From Alentia gelatinosa (Eukaryota > Annelida > Polychaeta > Phyllodocida > Polynoidae), in the NCBI GenBank assembly GCA_950022655.1, contig OX465583.1, forward strand, positions 67,321,652 through 67,385,651: DNA of 64,000 nt, given 5' to 3'. The notes below the pieces were generated by a model. That model ran no database searches and was not told the origin of the DNA. It was given only the letters and a program-made list of their open reading frames with translations. Each line of letters opens with the position of its first letter. Position 1 is the first letter of the stretch. Both the position numbers and the translations under genes were made by a program. Positions 9,960-20,735 of this stretch are shown here, in pieces.

Positions 9960-10790
9960 TACCATTTCTTTTCGCTGACACAAGTCATTCAACGACCCCC
10001 TGGTGCCACTCCTGCAACTCGATCGACGGCCATGTGTTCTGGCCCTTCTGGGCACATTTTATGACATTTTATGGCTCAATTGGCGATGAGTGTCTTGCAC
10101 TCAGTTGCAGTAATATAATCTGGGCATGTCCCACTGTTTTAACGAGATTTGTTTGCAGGCATTTACAAGGTATCAGACATACATCTTAGTACCTTACCCG
10201 GTGTTTATACTAGACGATTATAGGCAGCGATTCTGGAATTTAGCATCATCTGATGACTTTCAGAAGTAAAGCTAGAGATCTTCTTATTTAAACACCAAGT
10301 GTGTGGTGACTACAGATCATAAGATAACACTACTTGGCAGCACCTGGCGATTATGTAGACCACTTGAAGGCGCTCTATCTCATGCCTATTGTTCAGAAAC
10401 ATGTTAATATAAACATGTGACTATATGCCTATGGTTCTTTGCCATAGTAGTAACCAGACCCATACCATAACGAGAGGGGTGGATACATGATTCGTGAAAC
10501 ATTCAGGAAGGGACCTACCAACAAGCTCTCAGTGGTAAGGCTCCCTCAGGATCTCATTGGGCCGCCGAACTACATAGACCCTCCAGACGTTAATAAACTC
10601 CCTATTATCGCCCTGGGTAAGTAAAGGTTCCGCTCCTGACTGGCTGGCAACACCATGATTGCATGAACCACAGTTTCCCAATTTATAATTGGAAAACCTG
10701 AATCAGATATACATGTAGAAATAGCTAAAAATTTCCATTTCTGGCACCAGATTTCCAATTTGAAGATTTATGAAAACCGTTAAACGGCAA
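9960..10790. other. No recognisable feature
   Basis: Ordinary mixed-composition sequence. Short open frames (such as 9944-10189) overlap the G1 end and show no domain. No repeat copies seen, apart from a short stretch at 10795-10880 (accagcgaaaaccggaacctg, actgaattatgggatac) that recurs near 59050-59105. Confidence 0.35.
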
Positions 10791-10917
10791 TAATTGTGGG
10801 TTACGGGTCAAGGGTCTATCACCAGACAACCTCGGCAACCAGCGAAAACCGGAACCTGTAAACAGACTGAATTATGGGATACCTCAAGAGGGTATATGGA
10901 GGTGGCTACCTGTCGAC

Positions 10918-11370
10918 TAGACTTGCTCGAGTCTTTGATTATGAACATTCATTAAATGATTAATCACAATCAGAATAAAGTTCATTAAAGTATGTATCCT
11001 TCTCTGACTGGCCCATCAATCAAAGACACTATAACCTAAATCTCCTGTTTATGGCCCCAAGCCACTCCCTGAAACCCTTATACTGAATCCTATCCCTCCC
11101 CCCTCCCCGTCCCCTCCTCCAGTTTCCTGGCCGCCTGTGTTCTCATAGCAATAAAATTCGCCTGCTCCTGACTGTGACTCGATTGAGATCAAGTGAGAGG
11201 GTATCAATCTCCCAGCAGATATCTGATCAGTAGCCAGGATATCTGTAATAAAGTGTTGGGCATACTGGAGCTAAACAGCACCATAAATCCAACACCATTA
11301 CCGATTGTACCACTCCCTGTATCCCAGCGAGGAGGGTAGCCATAGGATGCAGGGACTGGAGCCAGTCTAC
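10918..11370 (+). mobile_element. F2: Mutator-like MITE
   Basis: Starts TAGACTTGCTCGAGTC and ends GGAGCCAGTCTA. The 9 flanking bases are cctgtcgac on the left and cctgctgac on the right, a decayed 9-bp TSD. The family reference order is: aatcattaat hairpin, gtatccttctctgactggcc, CCCCTCC-rich tract, ttcgcctgctcctgactgtga, accattaccgattgtacca. The predicted frames of 113-122 codons on the other strand lie wholly inside this element and overlap each other in two frames, so they are not genes. Confidence 0.85.
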
Positions 11371-11581
11371 CTGCTGACCAATCAGCTGCAAATACAGACG
11401 GAAAACACCACGAGTGCTCTGTGATACTAATAAAGAAACCGATGAGTGTTTGGTCTGTGTCCTCGTTCGCCATTGAGTTTGGAGTGTGCAGTAATATGAA
11501 CGTGGTGAAAGCCGGGTGAATATTCTGAAGCACTCCGAACGAGATGGCGAATGGGGACTCAAGTCCAAACACGAAAATGTT

Positions 11582-11700
11582 TCTATTTTTATCTTAGCCT
11601 GGAAATATCTACCTGTTCATCACCTACTCGCAAGCCTGTTGAGAACGAGTTCCTAATGTTTAGTCTATGGACGTTTATTCCAGGCTAAGATAAAAACCCA
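11582..11700. mobile_element. Solo HP2-like inverted repeat, GGCTAAGATAA subfamily
   Basis: tttttatcttagcctggaaa at 11588 pairs with ccaggctaagataaaaacc near 11680-11699. The loop side contains gagttcctaatgtttagtct then atggac, nearly identical to gagttcctaacgttaagcct in the element at 58327-58612. It has the HP2 plan of the two-hairpin superfamily but a third sequence for the closing arms, and no HP1 is attached. Confidence 0.75.
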
Positions 11701-11749
11701 CTACACTCTATACAATACATGTAACATACCTGTGTCGGCTCTCCTGACC

Positions 11750-12262
11750 TAGAACCACTGAGAGCTGCTCTTTGTCAAGTCCCGCGAGTTACTCCACACT
11801 GTGACCTCGTTGCGTATCACGACTCGGATCCTCTGAGCCTTAACACTGAGGTCAGGTAAAGATCCCAGCCCTCTTATAGTAGTAGTAGTAGTAGTATTCC
11901 CCACACACCTCTCGCGCTGTGCTGTGAGCCTCACACACACACACACGAAGCTACTGACTACTCCAGCGGAACGGAGTCTGCTCCGAGCAGCTCACACGGC
12001 AAACACGGCCACATCCTGGACGACACCTTGTCACGGGCGGTGTAGTGAGGGGACGGTGGTGGGGGAGGGTTCAGTGGAAGAGGGAGTCCCAGGAACTGGG
12101 CACTTGGGTCGTCAATAAGACCGGGCCGTGTGTGACTTGTCTGGCGGCGTGTGGACGTCCGTACCCCGCGGGCCTGAGCTGCTCACCGTAACCGCCTCTC
12201 TCCGTTGACTCGCACCCGGAGTGAGTGACTCAAACTTCTGACGACGTGTGGCGCACAACTCC
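11750..12262. other. GC-rich, CpG-containing stretch
   Basis: Base composition rises here compared with the flanks and CpG is frequent (gcgcacaactcccg, ggcggcgtgtggacgtccg). A (TAG)n microsatellite lies at 11877-11895 and an (AC)n at 11934-11946. A 92-codon minus-strand frame at 12112-12390 has no recognisable domain. This may be the flank of the CRE-bearing promoter-like block. Confidence 0.4.
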
Positions 12263-12462
12263 CGTATGACGTCACACGTCACCACGACGACGACGTTGAG
12301 CCGTGACGTCACGATTTGAGGGAGTTCCGGTCTGTGGCGAGCTGCTCGTGTGGTTTTCTGAATGGCAGTTCTCAGGCGGTATGAGTGCATGCGGGGACAG
12401 AGCCGGAGTGGTCCAGTGACGGTTCTGACAGGACTGGTAGGGGCGCTGAGGTTATAAGAGGG
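12263..12462 (+). promoter_or_regulatory. Candidate promoter with two full CRE sites and a TATA-like motif
   Basis: Two perfect palindromic CREs (TGACGTCA, the CREB/ATF site) stand 37 bases apart at 12267-12274 and 12304-12311 in CpG-rich DNA. A TATA-like ttataagag at 12452-12460 lies about 140 bases further on. If used, transcription would run toward higher coordinates, into microsatellite and two-hairpin DNA, so a long first intron would be needed. The CREs are symmetric, so minus-strand transcription is equally possible. Confidence 0.35.
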
Positions 12463-12635
12463 TTACTTATTGGCAGTTATTGCCATAACCCCATCCCCGA
12501 AACCAACTAGCAGTCACAAGCTTAGTTTCGATGGTGTCACCGCTATATATATTTATGATATATATATATACATATATGTGTATGTATATATGTATGTATG
12601 TATATGTATGTATATATATGTACATATATATATAT

Positions 12636-12639
<4 letters not shown>

Positions 12640-12687
<48 letters not shown>
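12640..12687. repeat. (TA)n microsatellite
   Basis: A pure AT dinucleotide tract of about 24 units, preceded by a degenerate TATG-rich stretch from about 12543. It directly abuts the two-hairpin element starting at 12688. Confidence 0.95.
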
Positions 12688-12690
<3 letters not shown>

Positions 12691-13052
12691 GTACATGATT
12701 TCGATCTGAGTGGCCGTATTCTCCGCGTACTTGACTTGTAGTAAAACTCCGAGCGATAGCGAGGAGTATTGTTTAGCGTCAACTACAGGACGAATACGGC
12801 CACACAGATCGAAATCATGATAATGTTATATTTATTACTCACCTTTCGACTAATTATTAGGAAAAGATCTTGTATATAAACAGAAATTCGACGCAAGCGC
12901 CGTGCATTGTTTATATAAAGTAGTTCCTATAATGCCCGTCAGCTGGCCGAAAAATCCGTATTCTCCTAGGAGAATACGACTTTCCGTATTCTACTCTGTA
13001 ATGATCTGGAGGTTCAATAGCCTTAATATGGAGACTCCGTATTGGGTGGGTA
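12688..13052 (+). mobile_element. Two-hairpin element, GGGTAATAA subfamily
   Basis: HP1 (about 12692-12823) pairs catgatttcgatctgagtgg with the inverted ccacacagatcgaaatcatg; the apex is ccgagcgatagcgagg (12749-12764). After it comes ttattactcacc, and HP2 closes at gggtgggtaataa (about 13040-13052). HP2 contains gagaatacgg/ccgtattctcc inverted pairs and agccttaatatggagac. A truncated HP1 of the same subfamily is at 42836-42890. No coding content. Confidence 0.85.
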
Positions 13053-13500
13053 ATAAATATATACACCACTGCCGTTTGGATTTTCAAAAATCTATCTGAA
13101 TAATAATATACCATCAGAGTCCAATAATAATATACCATCAGAATCCCGCTTGATTAGAAATTAATTAGTCAATTATCACTAATTGGGTAACTATAGTGGC
13201 ACGGACGTGTTTTCCTTGGACAATGTGGGAACTCAGTCAGGGTCACGAGTTCCCTATGCAGCACGCTATGGAGTTTTATGTGTGTAACCTATAAATGGAA
13301 ACCATCACGGCGTCATTACGATATCATACAAACACTCACACACCAGAAGTTGTATTTTCATTTTCCACTCGTGATCTGTAGAGGTCTACACACCAGGGCA
13401 CATGATCGAGACTGGTAAACACATTATATCAACAGATCGCTAAGTGTAGGAGGCTGGTTGTCATAATATATGTAAACCCCAACCCCACCGAATATAAAGT
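13053..13500. other. No recognisable feature
   Basis: Contains a short direct repeat, ataataatataccatcagag/a, at 13103-13142. Otherwise nothing assignable. Confidence 0.4.
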
Positions 13501-13505
13501 TGTTA

Positions 13506-13812
13506 TATTATACGGAAACTAGCTTACTGTCTTCGTACGTCAAAAATACGCGGTAAAATTATTGATCAGATACATCCCGATGCCAAAGGCAGAGGGATGT
13601 ATCTGAGCAATAATTTTACCAAGTATTTTGATGTACTGAGACAGTCAGCCCGTTTTCGTATTATTATATACCTAAAAAAGGTGAAATCGTAGCTAGTCAC
13701 GTGATCACATACCCCGTACGTCACACTGTGACGTACGGCTATATATACGTCATGGGTAAGCAGCGGGCAGTATGTGCAGCTCATACGGCCGTAGGCATAT
13801 AATAAATAATAC
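13506..13812 (+). mobile_element. Two-hairpin element, divergent subfamily
   Basis: HP1 (about 13506-13640): gtaaaattattgatcagata then catccc is mirrored by gggatgtatctgagcaataa then ttttac. Its apex, cccgatgccaaaggcagaggg, is a decayed form of the shared core. HP2 (about 13660-13810) opens tattattatatacc and closes ggcatataataaataata. At its centre are 12-bp perfect arms, ccgtacgtcaca with tgtgacgtacgg (13714-13738). It follows the general plan with unrelated arm sequences. Confidence 0.7.
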
Positions 13813-14996
13813 ATTTGGTTTAGGGATTACATACAATGTAACCACGTATCCACCGTATTTTTAGAGCGTCCTTGCATACACTATATACATTGCCTAAAGG
13901 TAAGCGTAGTCACATAGACCTCCAGCGTGCTGCAAAAAAAAACTATCCCTTCACTATCTTACTCTGCTTTGCCTCTTGAGATTACTCGCAGCCAAAACTC
14001 ATGGCATACTTTCAGCGACTACAGATCTCCATGCAATTCCTTTATGATATTTACATCCCAACCACATTAAACGTCGTTAAATGGAAAGATGTTCTACTGA
14101 TGATGAGGGAAACTGATATTGCTGGCAATTCGGGTCCATCTAGAATGTAAGACTGCTCACATTGCTTTACACTTTATCAATGAATTCACCTCAGCCTACA
14201 TCACAGATACTGTATCCTACACAGGGGTATGGCAAAATTATAACCATTAGTTATGGACGATTTGTTACGGATGATTTGTTAAATCGAAACCGATATCATG
14301 AACGTATGGCTACAATAAAAACGAATTGATTGTAGTATTAAAGACACCACTCATTTCCTGATATTCTAATTATAATAGTTTCCATTTTACATTAGATTTA
14401 ACATCCATTTACCTTGAGTCCGGTGCAAGTGATATATGTGCATACCCTTTATTTTATATTTCTAAATTAACGTTTTGAGAGGAGTGTATGATATACATGT
14501 ACGTGTTTTTTTTATTATCTTTTTGTTGCTTTTCTTTCGCTCCAGTAGTTAGCCTAATTCTTTACAAATTGTGTGGCGGTATCTGTATATGTAAGTGATA
14601 GTCTCCGGATCAAAATAATTCATCAAATCATCCCAAACGGTTTGTGTATAATTTGACAGTTTTCCCCAATTAAGAGGCATGAGAATGGTGGCTGTGGCCG
14701 CCTTAGTGAATTACACTCGTCAATTAGTCACTGAAATGCGTACTTGTGCACACATGGGTGATTAGCCCCTAATTACGACCAGCTAATAGAAAGATAATTT
14801 ATGTCGCCATCATTATCAGCTTGACTACCCACCAGATTCGTTGCCAGAGAATAATACCTAAAGAGAAGAAAGTGGCAGGTACCACCAGTGAACCACCACT
14901 TTCCTGCACTAGCCTTTATGGTACATGGTTGAAAGGGAAAAGGAATAACAATGAATATGATGGTGTTTTCGACTTAATATCATCAACATGTTTATC
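13813..14996. other. Mostly unassigned; one M-family fragment
   Basis: About 13880-13970 (acactatatacattgcctaa ... gctgcaaaaaaaaactatcc) matches the end of the M repeat at 32140-32220 and 54140-54220. The remainder (13970-14996) is unrecognised AT-rich sequence. The 112-codon frame at 14821 runs into T copy C and is not credible. Confidence 0.45.
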
Positions 14997-15002
14997 TTAT
15001 GC

Positions 15003-15773
15003 TAGGTTTACACTGGGCCCCGACGACCATGGTGGCCATGTTTCGTTGAAATGTAGTGCGCCCTTGCGGATGGTCACGGAAGTTATAAATTTGCATTTAT
15101 ACTATAATCCGGGCGGCCACAGTTTGAGGATGTTATCTGTGGGATTGAGGACCTTCTAGGCTCACATTGTTCACTCCGTTGTGTCACGTCCCTCACATTT
15201 TGTCCATGGTGCATCCACGGTTCCCTGTATAACTGACTGTGGTCAGTCTTGTTCAGTCATATTATGTGGCGTTGATCATGTCACTATGGCCTGGTACGAT
15301 TCCCAATAGCATTCTCATTTTTTGACGGTTTAAAAATCGGCCACAGCGGCCACAGCAACCACGGTGAGTTACGTTTGTCATTACCGTCCCACTGAGTTGT
15401 CTCACGTCCCTCCCGGTTTGTCCCAGTTCTTATCCTACCCCTAATAAAAAAAACGCCATAGACTTAACATAGGAAATTTTATGTGGCAGGCCGTGACATA
15501 AAGTGGTTTTTTTTATGCCACTAGAGTAATAACAATATTGACCAATCAGAGAGCAGGATGTCAGCTACTATGAAAAAAAGTTCTGTTGGTCATTGACTCA
15601 ATATTTATCTTTTAGTAATACAAAAGCATAGACGAGGTAGGATAAATACGAAACCGAACTCGAGTTAGACTTGTCAATGTCTATGCCACTCTGGTCAGGA
15701 CTGCTCCTCACTAAATCCACAATGGTCCGCAACACGGCTGCTGTGGTCGCCATGTCCCAAGTGTAAACCAAAT
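15003..15773 (-). mobile_element. T-family element copy C, most complete, carrying a two-hairpin insertion
   Basis: Left end ggtttacactgggccccgac and right end gtcgccatgtcccaagtgta form imperfect terminal inverted repeats. The body (15160-15425) matches copies A and B in reverse. Positions 15431-15720 are a nested two-hairpin element. No coding content and no decisive TSD visible; the superfamily is not assigned. Confidence 0.75.
15431..15720 (-). mobile_element. Two-hairpin element, TATCCTA-type HP2 (HP1 truncated)
   Basis: HP2 runs from ttatcctacccctaat to gacgaggtaggataa and contains ccatagacttaacat, the inverse of the TTAAGYCTATGG block. A start of HP1 follows (acgaaaccgaactcgagtta) but the second arm is missing. 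The intact sister copy is 34460-34842, which shares gtctatgccactctggtcag. Confidence 0.8.
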
Positions 15774-16531
15774 ATTAATACACATGTATGTTCATCTATT
15801 GAATATGTTGTGTATAAAGCTGATTGCAAATGATATCACGTATATATACTTTCATGGAATAATAATCCTGGCTGAGCCTACATCTAAAATTGCGATATTG
15901 TACCACATTCATATCTTCTAATTCACAATGAAAACCCTACTTTTCATTACGTTACAATAATACAATGCATCAACTTTTAACTGCTTGGAAACCTCACATT
16001 ACTACAAATAGCATTTCTCTTTATACTCAAACGAAGGAGCCTCTTCAAAGAAAACAAATCCCATAAGCGCTTCGTGGTATGTTAATAGCTCTACGCGTTC
16101 ACATTTCGTGGAGATTTTCATCCAGTAACCGCAACCAGTATGCAAACCACAACTAATAATGATCCTATTGTAACACAGCCACATGGTGATAAGTTGAAGA
16201 ACGTTATGGGTGAACGCATAAACGATAGTGACACATCATTTTAACTGTCGATATTTGGCATGACAAGATGGAGGGTGAGAGTTGTACAATAGCTGCGTGA
16301 GGTAAATCTAACTGTAATGTCCCTATAAGACTTGACACACATCTCCCAACCACCACCACCACGAGGGAGTGCCATCCGTAAACAGACAGCGTTAAAGTTT
16401 CCACCATCTCCGTTTTTATTGTCGTGGCCTACATAAAATAAACATCCCCAGGACTGAGAGTCTGGCATTACATCAGAACATTGAATACCTGACCTGATCT
16501 AGGGGGGTTATAACGTCCTACACGTGTGAGG
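15774..16531. other. No recognisable feature
   Basis: AT-rich sequence with no copy elsewhere in the window. Short minus-strand frames at 16002-16468 overlap one another in different phases and have no domain. Confidence 0.4.
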
Positions 16532-17325
16532 CTAGACTTGGTTAAGTCTTTGATTATGGACATTCATTAAATGATTAAACATAATCAGAATAAAGTTCAT
16601 TACAGTATGTATCCTTCTCTCGGGGATGGGGAGTCAGCTCAGTGGTTAGAGCACCGGACTTGTAACCCCAAGATTGTAAGACTTTGTGGGTTCGAGTCCC
16701 ACCCCCAGCACTGGTAGATTTACTGCTATACCAAAGGCCAATCCTTCTCATACCATGTCTATGTGGTGTGGGAAGTAAAAGAACTCTCACCTCGTTAAAT
16801 GTGTAGGGGTGAGATTTCTACCTGAATTCATCACATAGATTAGATCACCACCCTAGTGGTGTAAAGGAACCTTGAGAAAGTCTGGAAAGGACCAATAATG
16901 GTTGACTGGACGTAAAATCAAACCAAACAAACAAACAAACAAGTATCCTTCTCTGACTGGCCCATGAATCAAAGACTTGTCCAGTAGGAACAGAAGCTCC
17001 TGTATATGTCCCCCCTCCCCCCCCCCCCCCGAGTCACTCCCTGTAACCCTACACCTCTTCCTACCCCTCCTCTCCCCCTCATTTATTTCCCTGGCCGCCT
17101 GTGTTGTCATAGTAATAAATTTCGCCTGCTCCTGACTGTGACGCGATTGAGATCAAAGTGAGAGAGTATCAATGACCCAGCAGATATCCTGACAAGTAGT
17201 TTGGATATCGGTAGGGAGACTGAAGCTAAACTGCGCCAAAAAACCTTCACCATTACTGATTGTACCAGTCCCTATATCACAGCGAGAAGGGTAGCCATAG
17301 TATGCAGGGACTGGAGCCAGTCTAG
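16532..17325 (+). mobile_element. F3: Mutator-like MITE with a SINE inside
   Basis: Opens ctagacttggttaagtc and closes gactggagccagtctag. The 9-bp flanks are gtgtgaggc and gtgtgaggt, an almost intact TSD. Between 16621 and 16942 the family sequence is interrupted by SINE copy 1; without it, gtatccttctctgactggcc would be continuous as in F2. A C-run (about 17018-17031) replaces part of the CCCTCC tract. Confidence 0.9.
16621..16942 (+). mobile_element. SINE copy 1: tRNA-Thr(TGT)-like head, (CAAA)n tail
   Basis: The head resembles a tRNA. An A box (tcagctcagtgg, from 16634) and a perfect B box (ggttcgagtcc, 16689-16699) form a pol III promoter, and the anticodon loop cttgtaa would give TGT (Thr). 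Acceptor and anticodon stems no longer pair, so it is not a working tRNA. A roughly 200-bp body and a CAAA tail follow. The 12-bp TSD gtatccttctct is identical on both sides (16609-16620 and 16943-16954), as expected of LINE-mobilised insertion. The 71-codon frame overlapping it is spurious. Confidence 0.93.
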
Positions 17326-17454
17326 TGTGAGGTAAAAACTGAAAACAAACAAGAGACAGTCAAAAACTAGCAGGACGTCTGCTGAGTATGGATGTGAGTG
17401 CTTTGTGTTGTCCTCGTAGCTGATTTCTGTGTTCTCACTGACATATATTTACAC

Positions 17455-17740
17455 AATAATGGTTTTGTGGACGAGTGGCCGTAATCTTCGAGCAGTAATA
17501 TCCGAGTGATTAGCGAGGATATTACGTTGCCAACTACGAGGAGATTGTGGTCACCAGTCGTTATTGTATCTATTACCCACCTACAAGATTAATAACAAGT
17601 AATAACAAGTCTATTGCAATGAAAAAGTTTCTGCATGACATTTAGTTCCAGACACCAGAGCACCGTTAAGCATGGTAGTAATTCGGTGTTAACTTATACC
17701 AATAATAAAGTTCGTCATTAACCTGTACTTTTGGCATGCA
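17455..17740 (+). mobile_element. Two-hairpin element, TTACCCACC subfamily
   Basis: HP1 (about 17457-17565): aataatggttttgtggacga pairs with gtggtcaccagtcgttatt, and aatatcc flanks the apex ccgagtgattagcgagg (17502-17518) with ggatatt. It is followed by tctattacccacc. The distal part of HP2 is degenerate and its exact end is unclear. Its stem ends resemble the 7764 and 35745 subfamily (tttgtggacgag). Confidence 0.75.
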
Positions 17741-17884
17741 AAGTGTGTTATTACAATGATTTCTGATAGTAAATTCGTTTGAATGCTATGTGATATTCAC
17801 TCGGCTGTCGCCTTGTTCATATCACTCCGCATCAAACTTGTGGATAACAATGACTTTGACCAAAACTTGTTGGTTTCTCCTTTA

Positions 17885-18308
17885 GGGGGTGCGTCCACCA
17901 ACCACGACAGGGCTGCGACACGCGCCGACAAGAAAGTTCCAATCGCAGCCTTGTCGCAGCCTTGTCGTGAGAAGGGGGGCTGTCGTGACCCTTGTCGCAG
18001 CCTGTCGGGAAGTGCACGCTCCACCCAAATATTCTATCGTAGACCTCTGCGACAACCTCCCGACACGCCACGACACGCCACCAAAATCGAACATGTTCGA
18101 TTTTGTTGTAACCTTGTCGGAAGGCCCCCGACAGGCCCCCGACAAGCTTCATGTCACAGCCTGTCGTGGCCTTGTCGTAGCCTCTTGTCGGGAACTGTGG
18201 TCCACCAACCACGACAAGGCTACAACAAGGCTTCTAATCGTAGAGCTGTCGTGGACCCTGTCAGAAAGCCGTTGTCGCAGCCTTGTCGTGGTTGGTGGAC
18301 GCACCCCC
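17885..18308 (+). mobile_element. C1: PIF/Harbinger-like MITE rich in CGACAAGGC
   Basis: Termini GGGGGTGCGTCCACCAACCA and, inverted, tggttggtggacgcaccccc, flanked by TTA on both sides. The interior repeats CGACAAGGCTNCGAC-type units in both orientations many times, and has a central palindrome cgaacatgttcg near 18091. A second copy is 46206-46652. The 202-codon and overlapping frames (17783-18391) result from this stop-poor GTCG-rich repeat, occur in several phases and strands, and are not genes. Confidence 0.88.
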
Positions 18309-18512
18309 TTAGTACTTGTCTGCTGTATCATCCAGAGGATAAGATGTATCCCTGGGGAATGTTTAGTGAGGCGCTGTCGGTAGCACAGTGAGTTGAGTGT
18401 GGATCATCTGGTGTATGATTCAGGTCATGGGATCTAAATTGGCGTTGAATCCCTGTCCCCACTTTTTATTTACTCTCTACCATGACCTCGGCAGTGCTCA
18501 AGGGAATATTAA

Positions 18513-19008
18513 AGCAGGATTCACATGATGGGGTTCATGTGCCTCACAGTGTGTTACTCTGAGACAAATCCTGCTGGGATTCATGTGCCTCACAGGGTGT
18601 TTGTCTGAGATAAATCCTGCTGAGATTCATCTACATCACAGGGTGTTTGTCTGAGACAAATCCTGCTGAGATTCATCTACATCACAGGGTGTTTGTCTGA
18701 GACAAATCCTGCTGAGATTCATCTACATCACAGGGTGTTTGTCTGAGATAAATCCTGCTGCGATTCATCTACATCACAGGGTGTTTGTCTGAGACAAATC
18801 CTGCTTAGATTCATGTACCTCACAGGGTGTTTGTCTGAGACAAATCCTGCTGAGAGTGTACTCGAACACAATCATTTTGTCTAAATCCCTAAGCCATGTT
18901 TTTTCCCCTGTATTTGTTAGGGACGTTTACCCCTAAAGGGGAACAGAATCTCATGAGATTTTTATCCCCTGCGTGGTACATGGATCCTACCGTGTGAATT
19001 CCACTTAA
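18513..19008 (+). mobile_element. B1: PIF/Harbinger-like element with internal 46-bp tandem repeats
   Basis: Starts agcaggattcacatgatggg and ends gtgtgaattccact, with TAA on both flanks. Inside are about six to seven 46-bp units (gagacaaatcctgctgagat, then tcatctacatcacagggtg) from about 18541 to 18853. Then come aggggaacagaatctcatga and the end block. Copies: 29621-30203 (inverted order), 38485-38727, 42590-42706, 42895-43054. Unit number varies between copies, as in a minisatellite expanding inside a MITE. Confidence 0.85.
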
Positions 19009-19540
19009 CCGTTTTCTGACGTTTTTATTTGTTACTATCAATGTATACTCTAACCGTTGATAATATGGAGCAAAAAACTAAGAGGATTTTTTTTTTTATA
19101 TATATATTCTTTTATTGGACTGCACTCGTAAAGTAATCATCCATTACAATTATGGTAGGATGATTGAATCACGGGATCCGGGGTTCAAGGCTCAGCTGAG
19201 TCACTGTGTTTCCTGCTTCTCTGTCATCATTATGGATAAAAGGTTCTGGTCAATTTCTACTGAAAATCCCAAACCTCACTCTTCGGAGATCCCTCACCGC
19301 CTCAACACCTCTTTTTTCCCCAAAGAAAGATTTCTTTTATGCCAAGTGACAATTATCGGTTATAATAAACGTTAATCCTACTTTACAACTAACTCGCAGT
19401 CATGGTTATACTTCATTATACTCATATACATATCACGTATTCTCAATATCCACATTTATCTTCCATTACAACGCCACGACTTTATAATATGTGCATATAT
19501 ACATATATATATTACATATATATATATATTTTATACATAT
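19009..19540. other. No recognisable feature
   Basis: Contains a T run at 19089-19098 and TATA-rich text from 19495. The 86-codon frame at 19115 has no recognised domain. Confidence 0.35.
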
Positions 19541-19630
19541 ATACAGTAAACCCCGCTTAAGGTAACACCTTCCATTCCGAGCAAAGTGACCCCTTAAGCG
19601 AGGTGGCCCCTTGAGCGGGGTTAAAATTGA
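19541..19630 (+). mobile_element. pogo/Tigger-like terminal fragment
   Basis: tacagtaaaccccgcttaag then gtaacacc is the typical look of pogo/Tigger (Tc1/mariner superfamily) termini, beginning CAGT after a TA. Immediately inside, cccttaagcgaggtggcccc and ttgagcggggtta repeat the same text inverted and direct. The opposite end was not found nearby. A similar end in the other orientation is at 57328-57342. Confidence 0.5.
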
Positions 19631-19844
19631 CTAAATAAAGATTTATAACATACATTTATATGAATAACTATACATATGAATAACATATATTACATATATA
19701 CGAATAGGTTACTATATATAAGTCATATTCAATGCAAGGCATCTTGCCCCCGCCAAACCTCTAGAAAACTAGAGGAAAAGGATACTATAAAACATCAATG
19801 AGTCAGCCTCGTAAAGTGACTTATTTCGCCCGTTCTCACCTGTA

Positions 19845-20035
19845 CCCCGCCAACTTCCGGTTTGGGCTTTAAAGGAAACTTCCCACATGCAAGACGCCAG
19901 AAGTTAAGAACGGATATCCTTGTCAGCGGTCTGTACCACACGGCAATTGGTCTTCAATGCTAACCTGCTCGTGACCAGCTAATGGTTTCCGGTTCCTGTC
20001 CCAAACCGGAAGTGAAAGGTAGATGGGCGATAATA
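19845..20035. repeat. Inverted repeat with ETS-like arms
   Basis: caacttccggtttgggctt at about 19851-19869 is inverted as gtcccaaaccggaagtgaaa at about 20008-20027, separated by about 140 bases. Both arms contain the ETS-type ACTTCCGG / CCGGAAGT core. The arms are probably those of a small foldback or transposon end; a regulatory role is speculative. Confidence 0.5.
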
Positions 20036-20454
20036 GCGTAAATTTAGCACCTTGGGAGCGCATGACTGATTTTAGCTACACTCCAGTGAACAGAGTATTA
20101 TGCGGGAAAGGTTTATGTATATAATGGGAACAGTCTCATACCTTTTAAAAACGCTGAAATAAATCTTGAGTCGTGTCAGCGAACACTTTCCAAGTTGTTC
20201 ATGTTCGGTAAAGGAAGTTAGAACATCTGTGGGATAAGTACGCATGTTCAATGGTAGTTTTCGCCCCACATAATTTTGCTTTTGACGATGTAATTTTAAA
20301 TTTGAATAAACGTACCATAACGCTATGATTTGATAGGTGGACACTAAATATGAACTCATGGAATTGTATTGATTTGATTTATATTTTTCATTTTCAGAAT
20401 ACAATTTCCATTGTATTACGTCTTATAGAATCGAATTGATATTGTAGAACAAAC

Positions 20455-20735
20455 CTATGAAAGTTAAGGGTCAGAGCTTGTATGACATCGAGTTTGAATC
20501 GCGTAGTGATTCACAAGGCAAAGCCGCGTAAATTACATAGCGATTCAAATGAGATGGGATCAAGCTCTGACCCTAAACTTGATGGGTTTCTGAATTTATC
20601 TCACCCTTCACAGTGACTAGTGGGCTAGCATTCGTAACATTATCCCCCATTGGATATTTTTCCTATATATCTCATGGGCGTTGGATATGCGTTCCCAATT
20701 TTAAGTCTATCGAGAATAAATTATGGGGGTTGATA
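20455..20735 (+). mobile_element. Two-hairpin element, GTGAGATAA subfamily
   Basis: HP1 pairs aagggtcagagcttg (20465) with caagctctgaccctaaactt (20561), with the apex aaggcaaagccgcg at 20515-20528. It is followed by atttatctcaccctt and HP2 with gttcccaattttaagtctat then cgaga (about 20690-20714). Sister of 6628-6912, which lies inverted. The right closing arm is decayed. Confidence 0.82.

Noticed and set aside
11204..11572. A 113-122 codon gene
   Set aside because: Two overlapping frames in different phases, mostly inside the F2 MITE; other F copies do not keep either open.
16621..16705. A tRNA-Thr gene
   Set aside because: A and B boxes are present, but the acceptor and anticodon stems do not pair and the sequence continues into a SINE body with a tail and TSD. 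It is a tRNA-derived SINE head.
17783..18391. A 202-codon protein-coding gene
   Set aside because: The frame lies almost wholly in the C1 MITE. Overlapping long frames exist on both strands because the GTCG-rich motif lacks stops, and C2 does not preserve the reading frame.
18541..18853. A CRISPR-like array (46-bp period)
   Set aside because: There are no variable spacers; the whole 46 bp is repeated, and the array lies inside a MITE with inverted ends and a TAA duplication.
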